64,000 nucleotides of DNA from Stenocarpella maydis (Eukaryota > Ascomycota > Sordariomycetes > Diaporthales > Diaporthaceae): contig NQMI01000061.1 in the NCBI GenBank assembly GCA_002270565.1, positions 186,001 to 250,000 of the forward strand. Direction: 5' to 3'. Within the stretch, counting starts at the first letter, position 1. Every line of letters starts with the position of its first letter. Shown in pieces: positions 47,203 to 56,065 of this stretch. Under the pieces are notes generated by a model. That model saw only the letters and a program-made list of their open reading frames with translations. It searched no databases and was not told where the DNA came from. Both the position numbers and the translations under genes were made by a program.

Positions 47203-48060
47203 GTGATGCTGGGTTATTTCGTATTGGGACTTTATCTTTGTGCTATGAATGACTCATTGCGCTTAGGACAGTACAGGGCAAAGCTGAAATTGACTATGAT
47301 CCTAGTCGTAGTTTTAGTACTCTAATGTTGATATCACTTCATCGTTATCAATATGCGACGCTGTGTCAGCTCCGTCAAGTGCCACATGTGACACCAAGAC
47401 TTTTACCAAGGCCCCATGCCGCATTTAATATCGCAGAGGCACGTTGTACCTAAAGACCAGGATACATCCGGTTGTACGAGGCCGAACTACACTTTTGGGA
47501 TAGCAAACACGAGGCCTGTGTGCCACTGAAAAGGCAGAAATGACGTATGACGGCGCCACAGATGGCACAAGGCAGAATTCTTTCCACAGTGCTGGCTCAG
47601 GGTATCCCCTCATTGTGGCACGTAGCGCCATGGGAGAAGGACGAGGGGGCCGTGAACATGTTCTGACGTCTGCAACCTCACCTGCCCGACTTCTCATTCT
47701 TAACGTGTTTATTCGGAGGAACATTATGGATGAATAATTGAAACATCAAGGATCGTCGAAAACTTGCCCGTGTATACGATAAGACTAGGTATGTGTACCG
47801 TCAGATACCAAAAATGAACATCTCCAACCCCATTTCCAGTGCTTCTGGTTACGATGGAGGGGGTGGGCATGTCGAGCCTGTGCGCCCCCCGAGCCTCAAA
47901 TCTCAAGATCATTGTGAACGAGAGCTTGAAAACCATGACCTGTACGATAACCAGCGAGCTACTTATTCTCCCTCGTTATCCATTTCAGTGGACATCATAT
48001 TGAAAATCAAAGGCAGCTATTGACCAAGATTTCAGGGTCTTGAGTTCAACACTCTAAGTG
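47203..48060. other. Intergenic region
   Basis: Open frames on both strands at 47425-47740 overlap each other and show no family features. No RNA gene was seen. Confidence 0.4.
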
Positions 48061-49900
48061 GCGATGTCTCAGACCGACCTCATGGCCAAACTCAAGTATA
48101 AGCCTCAGGGATGTGACTGGGAAGATTTTTTGAACTGCATCGCTAGTGCAAAGGGATACTATGATGAAAATGCAAAGCGTAGTAGACTCAGGGATTTGTC
48201 CATGCGGGCAGCTAGAGATACAACCGCAGGCTGCTTGAACTCGCTTATTTCCTTGATTATAATCTGCAAAAGTTTCAACGGTATTAATGACGAGCACGAA
48301 GGCATGGCAAAGATGTATCAAGAACAGACAGGAAGTCCTTCGCCAGCTGGAGGACCTTCCTGGACTCATCTGAAGCAAGACTGAGACCTGGGACTTACAT
48401 TCCCATGATGCACTATTAAAGAACTCTGTACACGATCTTTATCGAACTACGGTAGTATCAATCAGATATTTCATTGAAATCCTACTCCGGCTGGAAAAGG
48501 GTTCTGGTAAGTCATCACTACTTCCATGACCAACGAATGGCTATGATTTATTAACTATAGGCGACTTAAGCCATTACGAAGTATATGCATAGGCTAAATC
48601 ACTGATCATTTTGATCAAAAGGGCTAAAGCTAATGTAGAATCCTTTATGAAGAGGCTGAAGCAGCAGAGACTGGCCAACATCGACAATAAACTCACTAGT
48701 ACTCCATACGAAGTCAGGATGCTTGGAACCACGGATCCGAATGCGTGCCATCCAGGACATCTCAGGGAACCCGATCATGCTTAATGCCATCAAGGAAATG
48801 ACTCGCCATCCACACGGTGATTCACTGATCCATGGTGACAAACATACTGGTGGCACATTTGAGGACTTTTCCCAGGAAACCTTGGCTGCACTAAAACAGA
48901 TGAATCTTTACCGACGGCTTAAAAGAGCGAACGCTGAAGAAGTAATTTTCCACAGCGCTTTGCTACGCGCAGCCCCCTTCCCCAGCTCCGGCAAAATCTT
49001 CTGACATTGCCTACACATCATCCATTCTTACTTGGACTCCAAATGGAATCCGAACTTAAGCAACACGCATGGACTCTCGAGACTGCCCGCAGACTAGGAT
49101 CTTGGTTACCAACACCCAGGCATCATACGAACTAAGGCTCTTAAGAGTCAGCCCTGTCGATGGAGATGTCTGCAGAATCAGACGTCACGTAGGAAATCTG
49201 GGAGCCGAGGTCATTGAGATAATACATTATTTTGTAAACACTGCACAATGTAGCAATTTTCTCATTTCAGATACATCAGGCTTGATACTGGTCAACAGTC
49301 AATGGGAACTGCGTAAACCACGGCGATGGATGAAAAACCCCCTTCTCCGTCTACTTTGAGTCACTTGCTTCGAATTTCGCGAGGAACGACATTTTTGTAG
49401 TTCTATAATATTACTGTGGCCACCACTGTATGCCTTCAAATTGTGAAGCCCCAGACCCCAAGAGCCTTATTAAGAGCTTACTTGTGCTCATGCAGCTTCT
49501 GCGCTACCCGGGTGATGCTGCCACCGAGCCCCTGTTTCTCAACAAGGACCTCTACGAACGAGCGGATTTGGAGAATGCAGATGATCTCGGCAAAGTATTC
49601 AAAGACTTCCTCTCCAACGTTATCTCGCCAAAGATTATGACGCACTTGATGGATGAGGTCGCCACATTCGAGGTGGGGCTCGGCTTTTCGGGAGACAAAC
49701 GGACGCAAGATATTATGGCGGTTGTACAGAAGCTGGCAAGCATGGTCTCCAGTCGTCAAGGACAAGACTGGAACATGTTTATGAGCTGCGCTGGGAGATC
49801 ACCTGAGGTACCGCAAATCTTCAACGAAAGCCAAAAGGTTACTCTGAGGCCATCTAACTGCACCAACCCCATCACCGCCTTAAGCGCTTGGCTATTATGA
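48061..49900 (+). pseudogene. Broken STAND/NLR-type fungal gene, copy 2
   Basis: Paralogue of the gene at 19397. Exon 1 reads MSQTDLMAKLKYKPQGCDWE, matching copy 1 residue for residue in pattern. The next exon (from about 48303) reads AWQRCIKNRQEVLRQLEDLP, then TGA where copy 1 has Ser, then ETWDLHSHDALLKNSVHDLY. The following intron has donor GTAAGTC near 48509 and an acceptor at the same codon phase as in copy 1; KRLKQQRLANIDNKLTSTPY follows. A long damaged middle precedes FESLASNFARNDIFVVL, TAA, YYCGHHC and the last open segment from 49430 (SLIKSLLVLMQLLRY, then DLGKVFKDFLSNVI and MTHLMDEVATFEVG). So the gene is dead at several points, more heavily than copy 1. The two copies are clearly diverged, so the duplication is old. 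Confidence 0.62.
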
Positions 49901-50284
49901 GTAGTAACAGGCGGGTTTCATTGTTGCACCCCAGACTGCGTTGATGTAAACGCCACCAAATATATTTTGGGCCGATTCTTAACTGAAAGTGCAAGTGACT
50001 TAAAAATATGCCTTCCATGTTTGCACATCTCCGCCAAACTAACAAGCACCCCTGGGACAGTGTCGGTGCGTATCAAGATACCCGGAGTGTTCGTGCCGAG
50101 TAGGCAGTGGTGTTGTGAAAGGCGGCTTGGCGCCTTTACTTGTGTGTTCTCTGCTGGGCTTTCCAGATGCATTGGCACATTAGGTGTCTCAGAATCCCAC
50201 TTCGAGTGCCGCCATGCCAACGTCCTACCTACCGCCCCGGAGGTAGCGTCTTTTCATCCGCCCCTGAACTCGTAGCTAGTGTCG
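49901..50284. other. Flank between STAND-like copy 2 and repeat copy 5
   Basis: No coding feature was recognised; overlapping short frames only. Confidence 0.35.
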
Positions 50285-50380
50285 TCTCTCATCCGACCAC
50301 AGTACTCTTCAAGATCAAAAGAGCTACAGGCGGCCCCTTTGTGCAGTGGTAAACACCCAAAAGATCCAGCTTTAGATGAT
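50285..50380 (+). repeat. Dispersed 240-bp repeat, copy 5 (diverged)
   Basis: AAGAGCTACAGGCGGCCCCT, TTGTGCAGTGGTAAACACCC and AAAAGATCCAGC align with the GGAGTTACCGGCGGTCCCTT, CATACGGTCGTAGGCGCTC and AAAGACACAGC blocks of copy 1. It lies about 310 bp upstream of the MmgE/PrpD start. Confidence 0.5.
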
Positions 50381-50694
50381 AAAGGCAATGCCGACGCTGC
50401 ACTCGTGGTAGGCATGCACTTATACCAACTCGATAGGAGGGGAAGGGCAAACAATTGGCTTGATTCTCGGTTCGCTGCGAGAAGTCGTCTCCAACCCCCA
50501 AAGCACCCCTCCCCGGCAGATATCGCTGTCCTCGTCAGTCGGCTATATGCACTGGTGTAACGTTAATCCGAGTATAAATCTGGCCGTGGTCCGCGACATG
50601 GAGAGAACCCGGCCAGTAGAATGTGTTAACCTTCAGGATAGAACAGAGCTCACTTCTTCCGCGCAGGCCGAGCTGTACCGAGGTAAGCAAAGTC

Positions 50695-52143
50695 ATGGCT
50701 TCGTACGAGCTGCCAGCGCCACTTGCCAGCCAAGATGGTAACGGGGGCTCTCCTCTTACTCCAACCAAGGCGTTTGCTCGTTTCATATCCACCGCCGACC
50801 CCGCCTCCGTCCCTAAGGAGGTTGCAGAAACCCTGAAGAAGCTGTTGCTCGACTACATCGGCGTAGCGGCCGGGGCCGTTATGTACGCTGATTCGACTCC
50901 ATCCTTCCTCGCAGCCCTCAAGAAGCTGAGCGTCGGCGAGTCTGGCCACTCGACGATATTCGGCAACGGCTCGACCTTCACGCAGTCGACTGCCTCGCTG
51001 CTCAACGGCACGCTTGCGCACTCGCTCGACTTTGACGACACCTACGCACCCGGGCCCTTGCACCCGGGCGTGACGGTCATCACCGCCGCCCTGGCAGAGG
51101 CGGAGGGCAAGCCTGACCTCGGGAGGGGACAAGTGCTCGCGGCCCTCGCGGTTGGGTATGAGACCGCCTGCCGGGTTTCCAAGGCGGCCGGCGTTGGCGG
51201 CTATGCTGCGGGGTTCCACAACACCGCCACCTGTGGCATCTTTGGCGCCGTTGCGGCCATCTCCAGCCTGCGTGGCCTGTCGGCCGGCCAGGTGGAGGAC
51301 GCCTTCGGGCTGGCCGTGTCGAAGGCGTCGGGCAGCATGCAGTACCTCGACAACGGCAGCTGGAACAAGAGGCTCCATGCGGGCTTTGCGGCTGTGGATG
51401 CGCTGCTCTGCGTCAACCTCGCCGAGGCCGGGGTTGTCGGCGCTTCTGAGCCAATCGAGGGCAGACACGGGTTTTTGAACTTGTACGCGGAGAACGCCGA
51501 CTTCGCTGCCCTTGCTGCCGACAACTTGGGGAGGACGTGGGAGCTGCTGGTCACTGCCGTCAAGCCATTCCCAGCTTGCAGGATGACCCACGGGCAGATA
51601 GAGATGGCGGCGGAACTTGGATCTGTGGCGAGAGACGAGGGCAAGGAAGTCCTCGAGATGGTTGTTGGTCTGCCAAGGTCATGCTGGGGAATTGTTGGTG
51701 CTCCAAGCCCGAATAAAGTCCACCCGAAGACGACCGTCGATGCTCAGTTCAGCAGTTATTATCAAACTGCCACCTCATTCCTGTACGGCCTTGACCTTGG
51801 TTGGGCCGTGTATGAAAAAAGAAACGACCCTGTTGTCCGAACGCTGTCTGACAAGATTACGTGCCGGGTTGATGAGTCACTCAAGTATTTCGAAAGCACG
51901 CTCGAGATCAAGTGGGGAGACGGCACCGTGACTAAGAAGGAATGCATGTTTCCACTTGGGGAGATGGAGAGGCCTATCAATTGGGAAGATGCGAAGGCAA
52001 AGTTCGACAGACTCTACATACCGTTCCATGGTGAGGACAGTGCTAAACAGGTTGCAGCACAGGTGGCAAACTTGGAAGACATCGACATCAAGGCGTTGAT
52101 GGGGATGCTTGGTGCTGTCGGTTCTAGTCCGCGCGCGGCTTGA
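50695..52143 (+). CDS. MmgE/PrpD family protein (2-methylcitrate dehydratase/cis-aconitate decarboxylase group)
   Basis: A single exon of 482 codons from ATG 50695 (MASYELPAPLASQ); an in-frame start at 50623 is less likely. Its length matches the family. Blocks: GVAAGAVMYADSTPSFLAAL, ASLLNGTLAHSLDFDDTYAP followed by LHPGVTVITAALA (the Asp, Thr and His positions of the active-site region), GFHNTATCGIFGAVAA, KRLHAGFAAVDALL, KPFPACRMTHGQIEMA and SPNKVHPKTTVDAQFSSYYQ. Members act on tricarboxylic or methylcitrate-type substrates. The specific reaction (methylcitrate dehydration, aconitate decarboxylation to itaconate, or another) cannot be told from motifs. The last residues SSPRAA and the stop fall inside a copy of the 240-bp repeat. 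No transporter or regulator for itaconate lies beside it. The gene is intact and GC-rich, unlike its repeat surroundings. Confidence 0.88.
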   Translation: MASYELPAPLASQDGNGGSPLTPTKAFARFISTADPASVPKEVAETLKKLLLDYIGVAAGAVMYADSTPSFLAALKKLSVGESGHSTIFGNGSTFTQSTASLLNGTLAHSLDFDDTYAPGPLHPGVTVITAALAEAEGKPDLGRGQVLAALAVGYETACRVSKAAGVGGYAAGFHNTATCGIFGAVAAISSLRGLSAGQVEDAFGLAVSKASGSMQYLDNGSWNKRLHAGFAAVDALLCVNLAEAGVVGASEPIEGRHGFLNLYAENADFAALAADNLGRTWELLVTAVKPFPACRMTHGQIEMAAELGSVARDEGKEVLEMVVGLPRSCWGIVGAPSPNKVHPKTTVDAQFSSYYQTATSFLYGLDLGWAVYEKRNDPVVRTLSDKITCRVDESLKYFESTLEIKWGDGTVTKKECMFPLGEMERPINWEDAKAKFDRLYIPFHGEDSAKQVAAQVANLEDIDIKALMGMLGAVGSSPRAA

Positions 52144-52275
52144 AGTCAGTCTCAACTAGCCTCATCACGAGGCTATCACTATTTTATTAGTGGCTATCAT
52201 ATAATTATGAAGGGACCGCTGTCGCTTCTTTTTTTGTTAAGGGAATTCTGACAGGATTGAAAACGAAACCACCTT
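52128..52275 (-). repeat. Dispersed 240-bp repeat, copy 6, overlapping the MmgE/PrpD stop
   Basis: Read on the minus strand it begins GGTGGTTTCGTTTTCAATCC, then GCGGTCCCTTCATAATTATA, then the palindrome near 52159-52175. It ends in CGCGCGCGGACT, which contains the complement of the stop codon of the upstream gene (52141-52143). Confidence 0.7.
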
Positions 52276-52368
52276 GGAGCTATCGTTCAGTTTGTGCAAT
52301 GGTAAGAGTCTATGGGCGATTGTGGAAAACGCAACAGAGATCCAGGTTCAAGGGGCCAGCGTTCACGT

Positions 52369-52456
52369 ACCCAGCTTTTTCAGTCGGTATACCCAGCTTT
52401 TTCAGTCGGAATACCCAGCTTTTTCAGTCGGTATACCCAGCTCTTTCCGTAGGCGC
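52369..52456 (+). repeat. Tandem repeat, four 22-bp units
   Basis: The unit ACCCAGCTTTTTCAGTCGGT plus AT starts at 52369, 52391, 52413 and 52435; the last unit is diverged. It stays open in two frames but has no gene around it. Confidence 0.85.
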
Positions 52457-52577
52457 ACCTAGTACAAAGAATTAAACGTACAGCACACCCAGTTGCCTTA
52501 TACCGCCAGCACCTCAAACCCACACTTAGGCGCCACCTCACCCTTAGCTAGGTGCATAGAAAGTCCATTAGATGTGT

Positions 52578-52794
52578 AACGTCGGTGGCCCACATTTGGC
52601 CCCACCCTGTTCCAGCCCCCCCCCGCATATGCATAACGTGATATTTATATCTAGTACCCCTCATAAAAAACTTTGATTCATTAATAAGGGATTTTTTCTT
52701 ATTACTAAACTTCTTCTATAACTCAACTAGATTATTATAAAGTAATATTTACAAGCTAATATTTATAATGCCCTTAAAATAATAGCTAATAATT
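52578..52794 (+). mobile_element. 5' end of a third pogo-type element (C)
   Basis: TA followed by ACGTCGGTGGCCCACATTTG, like the end of element A, then AT-rich leader sequence colinear with 29200-29340. It is cut off by the LTR at 52795. Confidence 0.7.
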
Positions 52795-53015
52795 CTGATG
52801 AATTGTGCTATAAAATAGCATTCAGTTCAGCGTGTGTGTGTTTCGGCAGGGTCGCAGTATGGTGCTCTGAGGCGAATTGGGACGATTGACAATGGTCTGG
52901 ACAACTTTGTATTGAATTAAGTTGGGCTTCTGTAAGCCCTCCTTATATACCCTCCGACATCGTCTCACCCGCGGGCACGCTGCGGTAGGCTCTGGTGCAA
53001 ATTTGCAAATGCCGG
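52795..53015 (-). repeat. 340-bp LTR family, copy 1 (reverse, truncated at N)
   Basis: Carries GGGTATATAAGG (TATA), CAATACAAAGTTGTCCAGACC and AACACACGCTGAACTG in reverse orientation. It ends at the N at 53016 before its outer third. Confidence 0.75.
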
Positions 53016-53016
53016 N

Positions 53017-53353
53017 ACTTAGTGCATTGGATAGCCTGATTTCTGAAGTTTGTATGTACTTAATTTGGGCATTGCTAGGGCTATGGTTGGCTAGTTGCTT
53101 GGAACCAAAGATGGTGTGTTGGAAGGGCGAATTTTCCGGCATTTGCAAATTTGCACCAGAGCCGACCGCAGCGTGCCCAGGGGTGAGACGACGTCGGAGG
53201 GTATATAAGGAGGGCTTACAGAAGCCCAACTTAATTCAATACAAAGTTGTCCAGACCATTGTCAATCGTCCCAATTCGCCTCAGAGCACCATACTGCGAC
53301 CCTGCCGAAACACACGCTGAACTGAATGCTATTCTATAGCACAAATTCATCAG
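53017..53353 (+). repeat. 340-bp LTR family, copy 2 (complete)
   Basis: Starts ACTTAGTGCATTGGATAGCC (TG expected just before, lost at the N) and ends AAATTCATCAG, with the TATA box near 53201. It begins directly at the N, head to head with copy 1. Confidence 0.75.
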
Positions 53354-53469
53354 AATTTCTTACCCAAATTCTTAGACCAATCAGAAGGCTAGCTTGTGAT
53401 ATATATCTGTATATATTTTTATAGGCGTATGGGTTAGGGTTATTTGGTTATTCGGAGTTAAAGTAGGTT

Positions 53470-53560
53470 GGTTTTTGACTAGATTCTTCATCATTTGCAA
53501 ACTTGCACCAGAGCCACCCGCAGCATGCTACGGGGTGAGACGATATCGGAGGGTATATAA
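53470..53560 (+). repeat. 340-bp LTR family, copy 3 (diverged core)
   Basis: TTTGCAAACTTGCACCAGAG followed by GGGTATATAAGGAGGGCTTA, then the similarity stops after AAGCCCA. Confidence 0.6.
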
Positions 53561-53679
53561 GGAGGGCTTACGGAAGCCCACTCAAAATCAGTACCAGATA
53601 GCAACAAGCAATCACAAGTTTTCCAACGAGTACTCTGCAGCCCCCTGAACCACTTCAATCCAGTATCATACCAACAAAT

Positions 53680-54198
53680 AATAAGGCTGTTTAAGCTATC
53701 CCCCTATATATATTACTCTCTACCGCCTCACCGTTTACATTACCAATAATGATATCCCTAATACTATAGAGTAATAACTAATGAGAAAGAACTAGGTATA
53801 ATGTTTTTTAATAAGGAATCTATCTATAAACATACTTAAGGCTATATATATTAAATATTACTATACTAATAGCGTTATTTATAAGAATATCAACATCTTC
53901 TTTAACTGCCTAAAGTTACCTAAGATCAACAATATCTCTCTTGAATACTAGTATAATGCTGATAAAGTTGGCTTTTAAGAAGGCGATAATAGCAATAGCC
54001 TAGTTATTAGCTCCTCAGTAGTTAATTCTATTATTAAAATAACAGCCCTCTCATATATATAATATACTTTAATAGAGTATATTAATAGGACGGGCAAGGC
54101 GATCCCTCCCCTTATTATCTTTAGGGAAAAATCTATATAATAATAATAGTTTCCTATATAAGAACTTAATAATTTCTAGGGCTGGTTATTTACTATTA
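53680..54198 (+). pseudogene. pogo DDE_1 transposase fragment
   Basis: The AT-rich plus strand reads, with stops, FFNCLKLPKINNISLEYWYN then ADKVGF and SNSLVISSSVVNSIIKI, corresponding to the YNADE-x-GF block and the strand after it in DDE_1 transposases. It is cut by the gypsy LTR at 54199 and may belong to element C. Confidence 0.6.
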
Positions 54199-54778
54199 TG
54201 AGCCAACACAAATGGCACCCCGGGGACCCATATGAGAGCCCAGGCATCCAAAAACAATCACCACAACACAACCCCGCAGGACCCCAACTAATGAGTCAGC
54301 ACCACTTACCAAACCCTAGGGGTTAGGGTCACGGACCCACCTTATAGGTTTGGATCAATAAGCTCGATATCAATCCAATTAAGCAATACCACAAATAGAT
54401 CAATAGGATCATTATTAATCCTATTAAGTTACTAAAGAGTTAGGAATATATAAGGATATAGTTATCACTATAGTAGATAGCTTTTATAAAATAAACTCTT
54501 TAGTTATTAATCTAAGTATTCAATCTCAATATTAGATAGCCTTATAGCTAGTAATTATTATTAGTTAATAATATTGCTTAATAACCACCTAATAATATAT
54601 TCCAAATATAAACCCTTAATCTTTTAGGTTTAATATACTTAGAAACCCTCTATTTATTATATTTTAATAACTCTTATTTATATGTTACTATATAAACTTT
54701 AAGTAATATTATATATAGAACCCTTTATAATATCTGACTTTAGAATGACTATCTCTACCTATAACCTTTTTTATAAGT
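54199..54778 (+). mobile_element. Second chromovirus copy: LTR plus leader only
   Basis: An LTR of 463 bp (54199-54661, starting TGAGCCAACA) with about 115 bp of leader, colinear with 55605-56175 but more AT-rich. It is cut by the reverse 340-bp LTR at 54779. Confidence 0.75.
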
Positions 54779-55117
54779 CTGATGAATTTGTGCTATAGAA
54801 TAGCATTCAGTTCAGCGTGTGTGTTTCGGCAGGGTCGCAGTATGGTGCTCTGAGGCGAATTGGGACGATTGACAATGGTCTGGACAACTTTGTATTGAAT
54901 TAAGTTGGGCTTCTGTAAGCCCTCCTTATATACCCTCCGACGTCGTCTCACCCCTGGGCACGCTGCGGTCGGCTCTGGTGCAAATTTGCAAATGCCGGAA
55001 AATTCGCCCTTCCAACACACCATCTTTGGTTCCAAGCAGCCAGCCAACCATAGCCCTAGCAATGCCCAAATTAAGTACATACAAACTTCAGAAATCAGGC
55101 TATCCAATGCACTAAGT
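54779..55117 (-). repeat. 340-bp LTR family, copy 4 (complete, reverse)
   Basis: Full unit from TGATGAATTTGTGC to CACTAAGTCA, with TG...CA ends when read on the minus strand. No clear target duplication. Confidence 0.78.
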
Positions 55118-55263
55118 CATATACTTTTTGGGTAAGAAATAAGGGTAATGCAGAGGTCTGAATTAAGGTGCAAATGCAGGCCAAAATAATCGACTCACGG
55201 CCACCAAACTCATCTTGCGTCACGCACGCACTGGGCGTACTTAGCGAAAATCGCCTGACTCGC

Positions 55264-55338
55264 AAGTCTAGGGTAACTCCTTGCTAGGAAGTCTAGGGTA
55301 ACTCCTTACAACGAAGTCTAGGGTAACTCCTTGCACGG
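55264..55338 (+). repeat. Tandem repeat, three 25-bp units
   Basis: AAGTCTAGGGTAACTCCTT plus a variable 6-bp end starts at 55264, 55289 and 55314. Confidence 0.85.
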
Positions 55339-55380
55339 AGTACCAACGCCCTGCTGAGCGGTTCCGTTTAACAAGTANNN

Positions 55381-55599
55381 TCCGGCATTTGCAAATTTGC
55401 ACCAGAGCCTACCGCAGCGTGCCCAGGGGTGAGACAGGGTCGGAGGGTATATAAGGAGGGCTTACAGAAGCCCAACTTAATTCAATACAAAGTTGTCCAG
55501 ACCATTGTCAATTGTCCGAATTCGCCTCAGAGCACTACACTGCGACCCTGCCGAAACACACGCTGAACTGAATGCTATTCTATAGCACAAATTCATCAG
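55381..55599 (+). repeat. 340-bp LTR family, copy 5 (5' part missing at nnn)
   Basis: Starts at TCCGGCATTTGCAAATTTGC right after the nnn and ends ATTCATCAG. The chromovirus LTR follows five bases later. Confidence 0.75.
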
Positions 55600-55604
55600 A
55601 GTTA

Positions 55605-56065
55605 TGAACCAACAAGCATCGGTGGCTGACTACCATAGAAAATACCCCTGACCTCAGCGGGGTAATCCCCAAGCCAGCCAAAACACCTGATAAGTCAGTA
55701 ACGACCAGCCCCCACCAAGGGTTAGGGTCTGGCTCACAACACTCAATTACAAGCCATGCAAGCCCACTCACAGAATGAAGCATCAAGCCTCATGCCATAG
55801 CTCAATAGCTCGGTATGCAAGCCTGCAAGCCAGTAAAGAGTCAGAACATATATACAAAACATAGTCAATCACCACAGTAAATAGCTTTTATAGAACAGAC
55901 TCTTCAGTCATCAATCTAAGTATTCAATCCCAGTATTAAATAGCCTCACAGCTAGTAATCATTATCAGTCAATAATATTGCTCAACAACGGCCTAATAAT
56001 ATATTCCAAATATAAACTCTTAATTTTTCAGGTTTAATGTACTTAGAAACCCTCTAATTATTACA
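55605..56065 (+). repeat. 5' LTR of the chromovirus
   Basis: 461 bp, TG...CA. Shares GATAGCTTT- and CTCTTTAGTT-type blocks with the copies at 54199 and 63073. Confidence 0.75.

Noticed and set aside
50650..51591. Long minus-strand frame opposite MmgE/PrpD
   Set aside because: A shadow frame caused by high GC codon use in the intact plus-strand gene.
52257..52475. 72-codon frame over the 22-bp repeats as a repeat protein
   Set aside because: The frame is open only because the repeat lacks stops; no start context or conserved flanks were seen.
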